DNA of 34,395 nt from Candidatus Sumerlaeota bacterium (GCA_026398515.1 JAPLSS010000776.1:1-34395); one strand, 5' to 3'; counted from the stretch's first letter, positions 25,651-33,060 are shown. Notes: generated by a model not told the origin, from the sequence alone. Made by a program: numbers and translations.

Positions 25651-25991
25651 GAACTCCGCCCCGGTCCCGCGCAGGCCTCCCCGGTCCGTCGTCTCGACCT
25701 TCCGACCATTCCGCCGCCACCCATTCCGCAGGCCCCCGGCGCCGCTTTCGCCCGCCCCCCTCAGCTCGCCGGGTCTCCTCCATCTACCAGGTCAAGGCCT
25801 CGTCTTTCAGCCGCAGACTCGCCGTCCTGCAAAGCCGAATCGCGTTCGTCTCCTGCGGACTGGCCGTTCGGTCCCCGCGGCTTTCCACCCCGCCTCGCGG
25901 CGACGCAGCGGCGGTTCCCTCCGGGCTGCTAGGCGTTTGGCCCGAGGAAGACTTCCACCTCCCCGATCGAGACACTGCCGGGCGCACTGGT

Positions 25992-26054
25992 GCGGACAGC
26001 CTTGCCCGCGCACGATGTGAAATGCCCAACGAATGCGCGGACAAGGCTGTCCGC
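25992..26054. repeat. Long inverted repeat next to the group II intron
   Basis: Arms of 21 bp (25992-26012 and 26034-26054) are complementary with one mismatch and share the word GGACAGCCTTG / CAAGGCTGTCC. It resembles the other dispersed palindromes of the window and probably provided the hairpin that the intron targeted. Confidence 0.8.
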
Positions 26055-26149
26055 GCCGCGCACGCCGCATCGTTGTCTTCGAATCCCTACGGTTTCCAAG
26101 AGGCAGGCAGATTCGATGCTTCGGACGCATCCCGTGGTTCAACGAGAAG

Positions 26150-26233
26150 CGTGAAACCAGAGACGAGAATCGTGAGACAAGAGACGTGAGACGTGAAACC
26201 AGAGACGAGAAACGTGAAACCAGAGACGAGAAA
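26150..26233. repeat. Tandem 21-bp satellite, four units
   Basis: Four exact-length 21-bp units (26150-26170, 26171-26191, 26192-26212, 26213-26233). Units 3 and 4 are identical, unit 1 differs by one base and unit 2 by several. Core word GTGAAACCAGAGACGAG. The unit length is a multiple of three, so frames stay open, but there is no sign of a gene. It lies just beyond the 3' end of the acetyltransferase gene. Confidence 0.9.
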
Positions 26234-26264
26234 CGCCTTGTGGTTCAATCGCCGTTCGGCCATC

Positions 26265-26285
26265 GGCTATTGGCTATCGGCTATC
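26265..26285. repeat. GGCTATC short tandem repeat at a stop codon
   Basis: GGCTATTGGCTATCGGCTATC: three imperfect 7-bp units. On the minus strand they encode the last residues (IADSQ) and the TAG stop of the argA-like acetyltransferase, so the satellite has replaced the native C-terminal end. Confidence 0.65.
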
Positions 26286-26806
26286 TTCTTTCTCCGCCGC
26301 GCCGTCCCCAACTTCAGGAGCACCGCCTGCTCGCTGCAGTTGGGGAACTTGTGGCAGCGGATGCACTCGCCCCAGATCTTCTGCGGCAGCTTGTTCTTGT
26401 CAATCAACTGAAAGCCCAGGCGCAGGAACAAACTGGGCCGGAAGGTCAGCGCGAACACCCGCGGCACCCCCAGCGCGCGCGCTTCGTTGAGCGCCGCCTC
26501 GATGAGGAGCGACCCCAGGCCGCGGCGTTGCGCCTTCTCGGCCACGGCCAGCGACTTGATCTCGGCCAGATCGTTCCAGATCAGATGCAGCGCCACCCCG
26601 CCGAGGATTCGGCCATTCGCCTCGCAGACGGTGAAGTCGCGCACGCTTTCGTAGAGTTCCCCCAGGGTGCGCGGCAGCATGATGTCGCGCTGCGCGTAAC
26701 GGTTGATCAGCTCGTGCAGGGTCGGCATGTCGTCCAGCCGCGCTTTGCGCAGCGTGGAACGGTCGGTCTTCGACTGGGGCACGGGAACTCTCGCTTTCCC
26801 TTCCAC
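26267..26806 (-). CDS. N-acetyltransferase, N-acetylglutamate synthase-like (ArgA-like GNAT)
   Basis: A 179-residue GNAT protein close to the short, kinase-less N-acetylglutamate synthases that start arginine biosynthesis by acetylating glutamate. Visible features are LRKARLDDMPTLHELINRY at the N-terminus, EIKSLAV, the acetyl-CoA loop AQRRGLGSLL (about 93-102), the family-typical FLRLGFQLIDKNKLPQKIW (about 127-145) and a C-x2-C-type segment with CIRCHKFPNC typical of this ArgA-like group. GTG at 26806 is the best start available, but the ribosome site is weak and a GTG eight codons later is possible. No other arginine genes are nearby, so assignment rests on similarity of these motifs alone. 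The stop lies in a short repeat. Confidence 0.8.
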   Translation of the reverse strand: MEGKARVPVPQSKTDRSTLRKARLDDMPTLHELINRYAQRDIMLPRTLGELYESVRDFTVCEANGRILGGVALHLIWNDLAEIKSLAVAEKAQRRGLGSLLIEAALNEARALGVPRVFALTFRPSLFLRLGFQLIDKNKLPQKIWGECIRCHKFPNCSEQAVLLKLGTARRRKKIADSQ

Positions 26807-26972
26807 GGGCGCGCCGCTTCGATGGCGCCGCGGTCACGCTCCACGCTCGCTGTAATGTAGGCGCATCGTCGGGTCAAGCGCAAAGGAACGTTTGTCAGAC
26901 ACGAGATTCACCGCAAAGGCGCGAGGGCGCAAAGAAGAACGACCCCAGGCGCTTCAGGCGAATCGACGGTTT

Positions 26973-27048
26973 GTGGCGTAAGCTTTCCAGCCTGCGCGCC
27001 GTTAAGCCGTCGCACGTCCCGGAGCGCAGGCAGGAAAGCCTGCGCCAC
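26973..27048. repeat. Inverted repeat upstream of prs
   Basis: Arms of 25 bp (26973-26997 and 27024-27048) match with three mismatches; each contains CTTTCC and CCTGCGC words. It lies 120 bp before prs in the divergent gap between the argA-like gene and the plus-strand housekeeping cluster. A second, small GC hairpin (GCCGCC / GGCGGC, 27135-27150) is immediately before the prs ribosome site and could dampen translation initiation. Confidence 0.75.
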
Positions 27049-27169
27049 TCGCAGCGGTTTTTCTTGATTCCTCCGCGAGCCTCCTATAAAAGGCCTTGCT
27101 CCACTCTTCGGGGATTGGGAAACCGATGCCGGTCGCCGCCTTTGCGGCGGCGGGGAAGCGAGGCGCGCC

Positions 27170-28108
27170 GTGACGCCGATCATCTTGCCGGGAAGTGCTT
27201 CGCGCGATCTGGTGGACGAGATCTGCGCGCCCATCGGTTTTTTGCCGGCGGACCTTGAAGTGAAACGATTTAGCGACGGCGAAACGCGGGTCAAGATCAA
27301 CGAAAACGTCCGCGGGCGCGATGTCTACATCGTCCAGTCGACCCACGCGCCGGTGAACGACAACTTAATGGAACTCCTGCTGCTGATCGACGCGGCCAAA
27401 CGGGCCTCGGCCGACCGCGTCAACGCGGTGGTTCCCTACTTCGGCTACGCCCGCCAGGATCGCAAGGACGAGGGCCGCGTGGCCCTCAGCGCCAAACTCG
27501 TGGCCAACCTGATTTCGGTGGCCGGGGCCGACCGCGTGATCGCCCTTGACCTGCATTCTGGACAAATCCAAGGTTTCTTCGACATTCCGGTCGACCATCT
27601 CTACGCCGGGCCGCTGCTGGCGGAATTCGTGCGGGAGATGGAATTGGGCGATTGCGTGGTGGTTTCGCCCGACTTGGGGAGCGTGAAACGGGCGCGCGGC
27701 TTCGCCGAGCGGCTGGGCGCGCCGATGGCCATCGTCGACAAGCGGCGCCAGCGGGCGAACGAAGCCGAAGTGATGAACATCATCGGCGACGTGCGCGGCG
27801 CCAAGGTGATCATGTTCGACGACATGATCGACACGGCGGGCACGATCTGCTCGGCGGCCGAGGCGCTGTTGGCCAAGGGCGCCACGGCGATCTACGCCTG
27901 CTGCACGCACGCCGTGTTTTCCGGGCAGGCTGTCGAACGGCTGGCCGCCAGCCCGCTCAAGGAGTTGATCGTCACGAACACCATCCCGCAGGCCCGCCAT
28001 GGGGGGCCGCTGGCGGGCAAGCTGCGGGTGGTGTCGATTGCGCCGTTGATCGGCGAAGCGATTCGCCGCATCCACAATCATCAATCCGTCAGCTCGCTGT
28101 TCAGCTAA
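27170..28108 (+). CDS. prs: Ribose-phosphate pyrophosphokinase (PRPP synthetase)
   Basis: A 312-residue cytoplasmic enzyme making phosphoribosyl pyrophosphate from ribose 5-phosphate and ATP for purine, pyrimidine, histidine, tryptophan and NAD synthesis. Class I hallmarks are present: FSDGETRVKI near residue 35, PYFGYARQDRK (about 87-97), the catalytic flexible loop region with SAKLVANLI, DLHSGQIQGFFDIP (about 129-142), and the PRPP-binding loop DDMIDTAGT (about 218-227). The start is GTG at 27170; GAGG in the preceding GC-rich stretch is the likely ribosome site. It opens the plus-strand housekeeping block and is 42 bp from the bL25 gene, an arrangement common in many bacteria. Confidence 0.97.
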   Translation: MTPIILPGSASRDLVDEICAPIGFLPADLEVKRFSDGETRVKINENVRGRDVYIVQSTHAPVNDNLMELLLLIDAAKRASADRVNAVVPYFGYARQDRKDEGRVALSAKLVANLISVAGADRVIALDLHSGQIQGFFDIPVDHLYAGPLLAEFVREMELGDCVVVSPDLGSVKRARGFAERLGAPMAIVDKRRQRANEAEVMNIIGDVRGAKVIMFDDMIDTAGTICSAAEALLAKGATAIYACCTHAVFSGQAVERLAASPLKELIVTNTIPQARHGGPLAGKLRVVSIAPLIGEAIRRIHNHQSVSSLFS

Positions 28109-28149
28109 TCCAGCGAGCCGACGCGCCGCCCGGGGAGGGCGAGGGGACC

Positions 28150-28821
28150 ATGGCAGAACAAGAGATGTTGAACGCGCAACCGCGCACGGAACACGGCAAA
28201 GGGCCGGCGCGCCGCCTGAGGGCCCAGGGCCTGATCCCGGCCATCCTGTACGGCGCGGGGGAAGCGCCGGTGGACCTGGCGTTGCCCCAGAAGGAGATCG
28301 AGCGCCTGCTGGCCATCGACCGGGTGCATACGATCATCAACCTGCGCCTGGCCGGCGCCGATGGGGCGCAAGAGCAGCAGGTGATGTTCCGCGAACTGCA
28401 GCGCGACCCGGTGACCCGCCGGCCGGTGCATGCCGACTTGATTCGCGTGCGCGCCGACCAGGAGCTGCACGTCACGGTCGAGGTGCACGGCGCGGGCACG
28501 CCGACCGGCGTGCGCGAAGGCGGCATCCTGGAACGCCCAGTGCGCGAGGTCGAAATTCGCTGCCTGCCGGCCGACCTGCCCGAACATCTCGAGGTGGACA
28601 TCTCGGGACTCAAGATCAACGGGTCGTTCCACGCGCGCGAACTGCCCTTGGGCGGCAGCATGCACCTGGTCACCGATCCGGAGACGGTCTTATTCCACGT
28701 GGCCATTCCGCGCGCGGCGGCGGCGGTGGAAGCGGAGAAGGAGGCCGCCGAGGGCGAGGAAGCCGAGGAAGGCGAGCCTGAGGTCATCGGCAAGAAAAAG
28801 GCCGAGGAAGCCGAGTCATGA
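28150..28821 (+). CDS. rplY: Ribosomal protein bL25, Ctc form
   Basis: A 223-residue protein of the long Ctc/TL5 type, which binds 5S rRNA in the large ribosomal subunit. Residues 1-95 are the RNA-binding domain (RTEHGKGPARRLRAQGLIPA, then ILYG and FRELQRDPVTRRPVHADL). The TL5 C-terminal beta domain covers about 100-190 (VTVEVHGAGTPTGVREGG ... LPLGG). The tail (195-223) is rich in Glu, Ala and Lys. A strong GGCGAGGGG element precedes ATG 28150. Its stop overlaps the start of pth by four bases (ATGA). Confidence 0.95.
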   Translation: MAEQEMLNAQPRTEHGKGPARRLRAQGLIPAILYGAGEAPVDLALPQKEIERLLAIDRVHTIINLRLAGADGAQEQQVMFRELQRDPVTRRPVHADLIRVRADQELHVTVEVHGAGTPTGVREGGILERPVREVEIRCLPADLPEHLEVDISGLKINGSFHARELPLGGSMHLVTDPETVLFHVAIPRAAAAVEAEKEAAEGEEAEEGEPEVIGKKKAEEAES

Positions 28822-29429
28822 AATTGATCGCCGGCCTGGGCAACCCGGGCCCTAGCTATATTGGGACGCCCCACAATCTCGGCTACGAAGTGGCCGAGCG
28901 CTTGGCGTCGCGCTTGGGCGTGCGTCTGCGCGAATCGTCGGAGACCCAGGGGTTGGTCGGCTGCGGCCAGTTGGCGGGCGAGGAGGTCATTGTCATCAAG
29001 CCGACGACCTTCATGAACCTCAGCGGCGCGGCCGTGGCGCTTCTGGCCCACGGCCACCGACTGAGGCCGGAGGATGTTTTTGTCCTGGTGGACGACGTGG
29101 ACCTGCCGCTGGGGACGTTGCGCTGGCGGCGCAAGGGCGGCGACGGGGGGCACAAGGGCCTGCGGTCCGTCATCGAGGAGTTGGAAAGCGACGGCTTTCC
29201 CCGGCTGCGCATCGGCGTGCAGCCCCAGGAGCGGCCGGACGACGTGGAGTCGTACGTGCTGACCGCGTTCGCCGAAGACGAGCGCGAGTGGGTGGAGAAG
29301 ATCGCCGAGGCGGCGGCCGCGTCGGTCTTGTTGGCCGTCGCCCACGGCGTGGAGACGGCGGCCAACCGCTTCAACGGCGCGTCCATCGCCAGCCCGAGGA
29401 AGAAAGTGCTGACGATCGAAGAGGAATAG
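28818..29429 (+). CDS. pth: Peptidyl-tRNA hydrolase
   Basis: A 203-residue cytoplasmic esterase that releases tRNA from peptidyl-tRNAs dropped by the ribosome. Visible family motifs: GLGNPGPSY (6-14), the catalytic histidine in PHNLGY (H19), KPTTFMNLSG, VDDVDLPLG and GGHKGLRS. The last normally reads GGHNG; here lysine replaces the substrate-contacting asparagine, a variant also seen in other phyla. Translation is coupled to rplY by the ATGA overlap. The C-terminus (about 185-203) is slightly extended and charged. The following 176 bp before rpsF hold no gene. Confidence 0.95.
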   Translation: MKLIAGLGNPGPSYIGTPHNLGYEVAERLASRLGVRLRESSETQGLVGCGQLAGEEVIVIKPTTFMNLSGAAVALLAHGHRLRPEDVFVLVDDVDLPLGTLRWRRKGGDGGHKGLRSVIEELESDGFPRLRIGVQPQERPDDVESYVLTAFAEDEREWVEKIAEAAAASVLLAVAHGVETAANRFNGASIASPRKKVLTIEEE

Positions 29430-29605
29430 ACTTGATCTCCACCTCGAACCGCGATAGCAAACGCGGCTCCATTTGAGCGATTCACGTTCCGCCGCCGGCA
29501 GGCAGGGCTGGGCCTCTGCCGCGGAGGCGGTGGCGCGAACCTATCCCTGCTCCGGCGTCGCCCGGCGAAGGCGAGTCAGCCGGAGCGGAATCCAGAGGGA
29601 GTCCC

Positions 29606-30199
29606 ATGAAGTCGAAGGATTACGAATTGGTGGTTATCTTGGACGGCACGCAGCCGGACGATCAGGTCCGGGCGGCCGTCGAGCGCCTTCGCGAGATCCT
29701 TCTCTCGCATAACGTCGAATTGACGTACGTGGAGGAGTGGGGGCGCCGGCGCATGGCCTTTCCGATCAAAAAGAAGGTCGAGGGCTTTTACGTCATCTAT
29801 TATTTCCGCGTCCCCGACGCCGATTCCCCCCTGGAAGACGTCAAGAAGTTCGCCCGCATCACCGACATCGTGCTGCGCCAGCTGGCCGTGCGCGTGCCGA
29901 AGCTGAAGACCGAAGCCGACGCCCGGCGCGAGGAAGCGCTGCGCGAAGCCGAACGCAAGGCCGCCGAAGAGGCGCAGAGGAAACCCGCGGTCGAAGAGAA
30001 ACCCCCAGCCGAAGAGAAAACCGCGGCCGAAGAGAAGCCTGCCGAGGCGGGGGAACAGCCCGCCGCGCCGGAAGCGCCGGCAACTGCGCCGGAGGCGCTG
30101 GCAACTGAGCCGGAAGCGCCGGCGGTCGTCAACGAGTTTAGCGAGAAAACACTGGACGATGAGCCGCCGCCTGAGAAGGATTCTTCCGTCAGCGAATAA
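29606..30199 (+). CDS. rpsF: Ribosomal protein bS6 with long acidic C-terminal tail
   Basis: Residues 1-97 are the bS6 fold of the small ribosomal subunit (YELVVILD, then EEWGRRRMAFPIKKKVEGFY and RITDIVLRQLAVRVPK). It pairs with bS18, encoded two genes downstream. Residues 98-197 form a low-complexity tail of Ala, Glu, Pro and Lys with repeated EEKPPAEEK-like words, roughly doubling the usual length of about 95-135. ATG at 29606 has GAGGGAG upstream. The order rpsF-ssb-rpsR is widely conserved. Confidence 0.95.
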   Translation: MKSKDYELVVILDGTQPDDQVRAAVERLREILLSHNVELTYVEEWGRRRMAFPIKKKVEGFYVIYYFRVPDADSPLEDVKKFARITDIVLRQLAVRVPKLKTEADARREEALREAERKAAEEAQRKPAVEEKPPAEEKTAAEEKPAEAGEQPAAPEAPATAPEALATEPEAPAVVNEFSEKTLDDEPPPEKDSSVSE

Positions 30200-30277
30200 A
30201 GTGTCAGGCGAACCCGGGTTTGGAGCGGCGGCTTCGGCCGTTCGACGCCAAGGGCCTATCTCCGCAGGAGGCGAACC

Positions 30278-30748
30278 ATGGATCTCAACAAAGTGATGCT
30301 GGTGGGCAATTTGGGGCGCGATCCGGAAGTCAAATACCTGCCATCGGGCGACGCGGTCTGCGATTTCTCGATCGCCGTGAACCGCTCGTACAAGGATCGC
30401 CAGGGCGAAACGCAGAAGGAAACCGCTTGGGTGCGGATCACCGCCTTCACCAAGCTGGCGGAGTTTTGCAGCAACTTCCTGAAAAAAGGCAAAGCGGTGT
30501 ACGTTGAAGGACGCCTGCGGGAGAGAAGCTGGGAGACGCAGCAGGGTGAGAAGCGCACGGTTCTGGAAGTCGTGGCCGAGCGCATCCAGTTCGCCTACCC
30601 GAAATCAATGGAAGGCGGCGGCGAGGGCGCGGCGCCGGAGGCTCCGCGGCCGGCGATGGCCTCCGCGCAGCCGGCGGCATCCGGCGCGCCTCAGGGCGCC
30701 GGCGCCCCGGTCGAAGGCGCGGCGACGGAAGACGATTTGCCGTTTTGA
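30278..30748 (+). CDS. ssb: Single-stranded DNA-binding protein
   Basis: A 156-residue replication and repair protein. The OB fold occupies residues 1-108 (NKVMLVGNLGRDPEVKYLPS, then TAWVRITAF and VYVEGRLRERSW). A Gly/Ala/Pro-rich linker follows, and the protein ends in the canonical acidic tip EDDLPF that recruits other replication proteins. AGGAGG lies at an ideal distance before ATG 30278. It is 78 bp after rpsF and separated from rpsR by a repeat-filled gap. Confidence 0.97.
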   Translation: MDLNKVMLVGNLGRDPEVKYLPSGDAVCDFSIAVNRSYKDRQGETQKETAWVRITAFTKLAEFCSNFLKKGKAVYVEGRLRERSWETQQGEKRTVLEVVAERIQFAYPKSMEGGGEGAAPEAPRPAMASAQPAASGAPQGAGAPVEGAATEDDLPF

Positions 30749-30789
30749 GCGCGGGCGCGAAGCGGGTGCGCGCGCGGAGCAAGTCGGAC

Positions 30790-30918
30790 GATGGCGCGCC
30801 AGCGCCATCTTGGAATGCGGCGGCGTGCCGCCGCTCTTGCTCCGAGGGGGCGCAATGCCCGACGCCTTGCGAATGCGGCGGCAAGCCGCCGCACCCCAAA
30901 ATGAGGCTGGCGCCTCAT
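30790..30918. repeat. Tandem small hairpins between ssb and rpsR
   Basis: Four consecutive GC-rich hairpins: 30790-30809 (GATGGCGC / GCGCCATC), 30818-30834 and 30873-30892 (both of the form GAATGCGGCGG..CCGCCGC, copies of one unit) and 30901-30918 (ATGAGG / CCTCAT). They occupy most of the 234-bp gap, so transcription from ssb into rpsR may be attenuated there. Confidence 0.75.
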
Positions 30919-30982
30919 AGAGGAAAGAGCGATCCAGAAGGACGGAGCGTTTGCACACTACTCGAGAAGGATAGAGGCGGCG

Positions 30983-31387
30983 ATGAGCGAGAATGAGAAC
31001 GCGATGGGCGATGCCTTGCCCGGTGAACCCGCGGCTCCGGCCAAGACGGCGGCGCCGGCTGGCCGCGAAGGCGCGGGCGAAGGCCCCCCGGAGCGCCGGG
31101 GGCCGCGAGACCGCGATCGAGATCGAGACAGAGGCGGCGCGCGCGGGCGCGGCGACCGGCGGATGGGCGGACGGCGCCGGTGGGGCCGCGGCAAGGTCTG
31201 CGCGATGTGCGTGGAGAAGATGAATTACGTCGATTACAAGGACGTCAAACGGCTGCGCCGGTTCATGAGCGACCGCGCGAAGATCCTTTCGCGGCGCGTG
31301 TCGGGCGCGTGCGCCAAGCACCAGCGCATGATCAGCCACGCCATCCATCGCGCGCGCGTCCTGGCGTTGCTGCCTTACAAGGCATAG
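30983..31387 (+). CDS. rpsR: Ribosomal protein bS18 with basic N-terminal extension
   Basis: Residues 69-134 are the bS18 core of the small subunit (VDYKDVKRLRRFMSDRAKIL, then RRVSGACAKHQRMISHAIHR). Zinc-binding residues are present: C73 and C76 (CAMC), C110 and H113, so this is the zinc-containing form. Residues 1-68 are an extra N-terminal segment, Ala/Glu-rich and then Arg/Asp/Gly-rich with alternating RDRDRDR; ordinary bS18 is about 75-90 residues. ATG 30983 follows GAGGCGGCG. An internal ATG at codon 61 would give a normal-length protein, so the extension should be confirmed. Confidence 0.93.
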   Translation: MSENENAMGDALPGEPAAPAKTAAPAGREGAGEGPPERRGPRDRDRDRDRGGARGRGDRRMGGRRRWGRGKVCAMCVEKMNYVDYKDVKRLRRFMSDRAKILSRRVSGACAKHQRMISHAIHRARVLALLPYKA

Positions 31388-31441
31388 GGCCTATAGGACC
31401 TATAAGTCCTGTAAATCCTTGGGGTCCTTGGGCTCTTAGAA
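31388..31441. repeat. 9-bp satellite between rpsR and the DUF2232 gene
   Basis: Six units in a 9-bp phase from 31388 (GGCCTATAG, GACCTATAA, GTCCTGTAA, ATCCTTGGG, GTCCTTGGG, CTCTTAGAA). It fills the space from the rpsR stop to the ribosome site AAAAGGAG of the next gene. Confidence 0.7.
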
Positions 31442-31460
31442 AAGGAGTTCCAACCATCGC

Positions 31461-32417
31461 ATGGCCCCCATCGGCCAGTGGATTGTGGTGGGCTTGAGCG
31501 CTCTGGGCGTGCTGGGCCTGAGCTACGTGGGGATGTATCTGTTCTCCCTGGCCCTTCTGGCGGCCCCGTTCATCATGGGGCTGAGCGCCTGGGCGTTCCT
31601 CGCCGCGCCGAAAAGACTGGCCCTGCCGGTTCTGGGCGGCGTATGCGCGATCGTCGCGGCGTCGGACCCGAATACCGCCTGTTTCACGGGGGCGGCGGTG
31701 TTGTGCGGGTTTCTGCTGCCGACGTTCATGGCCCATCGGCCCGGCGAGGATGGCTGCTACCACCTGATCCCGCTGGTCTTTCTGGGGATCGTGGCCGCCG
31801 CGCTGTTCGCCGCCGGACGGGCGTCCGACGACGCCGGCTGGAGGCCGTGCCTGAAAGCGTTCCAGGATTCGGTGGCGGAAGCGCGGGGAATTCAGCGCGA
31901 TATTCTGGCGCGCATGCCCCTTTCGCCCGAAGAAACGTCGCGCTGGCAGGAGGCCGACCGGCTTCTGCCGTATCGGGCGACGGGCGTGGGCGCGGCGGCC
32001 ATCGGCATCGTGTTCTACACGGCGCTGGCGTGGGCGCGCCGCTGGTTGTCGCCGGTTCCGTTGTTGAAGAACCGGTTCGCGCACTTTCGAATCAGCGAAG
32101 GCTATCTCGGCTTCCTGATCGCGGGGTTGGGGTTGATGGCCGTGTGGGTGGCGCGGCCGTGGCCGTGGCTGGGGCATGCGGCGTACGGCCTGCTGTTTTT
32201 CGCCGTGGGCGGCTTGCTCCTGGAGGCGGTGTCGCTGGCGGTCTTCTTCGCGAGCCGGGAAGAGCGGCGCGGCGCTCCGGCGCTGGCCGTCGTGGCGGCG
32301 GTCGTGGCGCTGGCGATCGCGCCGGTCCTGGCCGTGCCGGCGGCGGCGGCGGGGTTGGCCGACGTGTGGCTGGATTTTCGCCATTTGGATCGGGTTTTGG
32401 AAGGCGTTCGGGAGTAG
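31461..32417 (+). CDS. Multi-pass membrane protein, DUF2232 (YybS-like)
   Basis: A 318-residue inner-membrane protein with about eight hydrophobic segments and a soluble loop at about 125-180. Its location between rpsR and rplI and the C-terminal motif GLADVWLDFRHLDR match the YybS/DUF2232 family, which is found at this position in many bacteria. Its role is unknown; a transport or envelope function is commonly suggested. ATG 31461 follows AAAAGGAG at 31440-31447. The neighbouring gaps on both sides are filled with short-period satellites. Confidence 0.8.
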   Translation: MAPIGQWIVVGLSALGVLGLSYVGMYLFSLALLAAPFIMGLSAWAFLAAPKRLALPVLGGVCAIVAASDPNTACFTGAAVLCGFLLPTFMAHRPGEDGCYHLIPLVFLGIVAAALFAAGRASDDAGWRPCLKAFQDSVAEARGIQRDILARMPLSPEETSRWQEADRLLPYRATGVGAAAIGIVFYTALAWARRWLSPVPLLKNRFAHFRISEGYLGFLIAGLGLMAVWVARPWPWLGHAAYGLLFFAVGGLLLEAVSLAVFFASREERRGAPALAVVAAVVALAIAPVLAVPAAAAGLADVWLDFRHLDRVLEGVRE

Positions 32418-32421
32418 AAGG

Positions 32422-32546
32422 AGACGCGGAGACACGGAGACGGGGAGACACGGAGAAGAACCCGCGCGTTGGTTTGTCAGGATGTCCTTGTTGTCCTTTT
32501 CGTCCTTGTAGTGCCTCTCGTCCTTTGTGTCCCTTGTGTCTTTGTG
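32422..32546. repeat. Two satellites between the DUF2232 gene and rplI
   Basis: 32422-32457 consists of ACGGAGAC-type units of about 8 bp. 32484-32546 consists of seven 9-bp units in exact phase (GTCCTTGTT, GTCCTTTTC, GTCCTTGTA, GTGCCTCTC, GTCCTTTGT, GTCCCTTGT, GTCTTTGTG). They end 18 bp before the rplI ribosome site. Confidence 0.85.
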
Positions 32547-32578
32547 CTGAGTTTGCTCTCTATAGGAGGCGTTCGCAG

Positions 32579-33031
32579 ATGAAAGTCATCCTGTTCGAGG
32601 CGGTCGACAACCTGGGCCGCCCCGGGGACATCGTGGAAGTCAAGTCGGGCTATTATCGCAACTACCTGGGCCCTCGCGCGCTGGCCGAGGAGGCCTCGCC
32701 CTCGAATCTGAAACGGCTGGCGGCGAAGCGCCGGCAGCTGGAGGCCATGGCCGCCTCGCAATTGGAGGCCGCCAAGGCGCGCGCGTCGCAGTTGAAGGAA
32801 GCGCGGATCGAGTTCCGCCTGCGGGCCAGCGAAAAAGGGCAGTTGTTCGGCTCCATCGGCGTGGCCGACATCGAACGCGCGCTGGCGGAAAAAAAGATCG
32901 AGATCGAGCGGCGCGACATCTTGTTGAAGGCCCCGATCAAGACACTCGGCGAGCACGAAGTCGGCATTCGCCTGCACGCCAGCCTGGTGGCGCCGATCAA
33001 AGTGGTCGTGGAAAAACTCGAGGAAGCGTAG
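32579..33031 (+). CDS. rplI: Ribosomal protein bL9
   Basis: A 150-residue large-subunit protein of normal length. The N-terminal rRNA-binding domain carries the family signature GRPGDIVEVKSGYYRNYL (about 13-30), followed by the long connecting helix (about 40-75) and the C-terminal domain (RLRAS-type, GSIGVADIERAL, then GEHEVGIRLHASL). ATG 32579 is preceded by AGGAGG at 32564-32569, a strong site that decides the start in a frame otherwise open far upstream. It is followed by a REPIN-like hairpin and dnaB. Confidence 0.96.
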   Translation: MKVILFEAVDNLGRPGDIVEVKSGYYRNYLGPRALAEEASPSNLKRLAAKRRQLEAMAASQLEAAKARASQLKEARIEFRLRASEKGQLFGSIGVADIERALAEKKIEIERRDILLKAPIKTLGEHEVGIRLHASLVAPIKVVVEKLEEA

Positions 33032-33060
33032 CTAGCGGCGGGGGGCGATGGCGGATCGTA

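Larger units (their letters stand above)
25387..25987 (-). mobile_element. Deletion derivative of a class C (IIC) group II intron
   Basis: Reading the minus strand, the element begins at 25987 with GTGCGCCCGGCA, the 5' end of class C group II introns, followed by intron-like domain I sequence (for example GGTGGAAGTCTTCC at about 25955-25942 and GGTGGAAAGCC near 25889). It then holds a reverse-transcriptase C-terminal remnant, domain V, and a domain VI-like hairpin ending CCTACCCCTAT at about 25387. The element is about 600 bp, where a full intron with its reverse transcriptase is about 1.8-2 kb, so most of the reading frame is lost. Its 5' end lies 3 bp from a long hairpin (25992-26054), the usual target of class C introns. 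It sits in the leader of the second caspase gene. It cannot move unaided but could still splice if a maturase is supplied in trans. Confidence 0.75.

Noticed and set aside
26150-26233. Possible CRISPR array
   Set aside because: Units are contiguous 21-mers without spacers, so it is a tandem satellite; no cas genes are present.
31478-32578. Long in-frame upstream extension of rplI
   Set aside because: It is the off-frame reading of the DUF2232 gene; bL9 has a normal N-terminus and a strong AGGAGG site at 32564.
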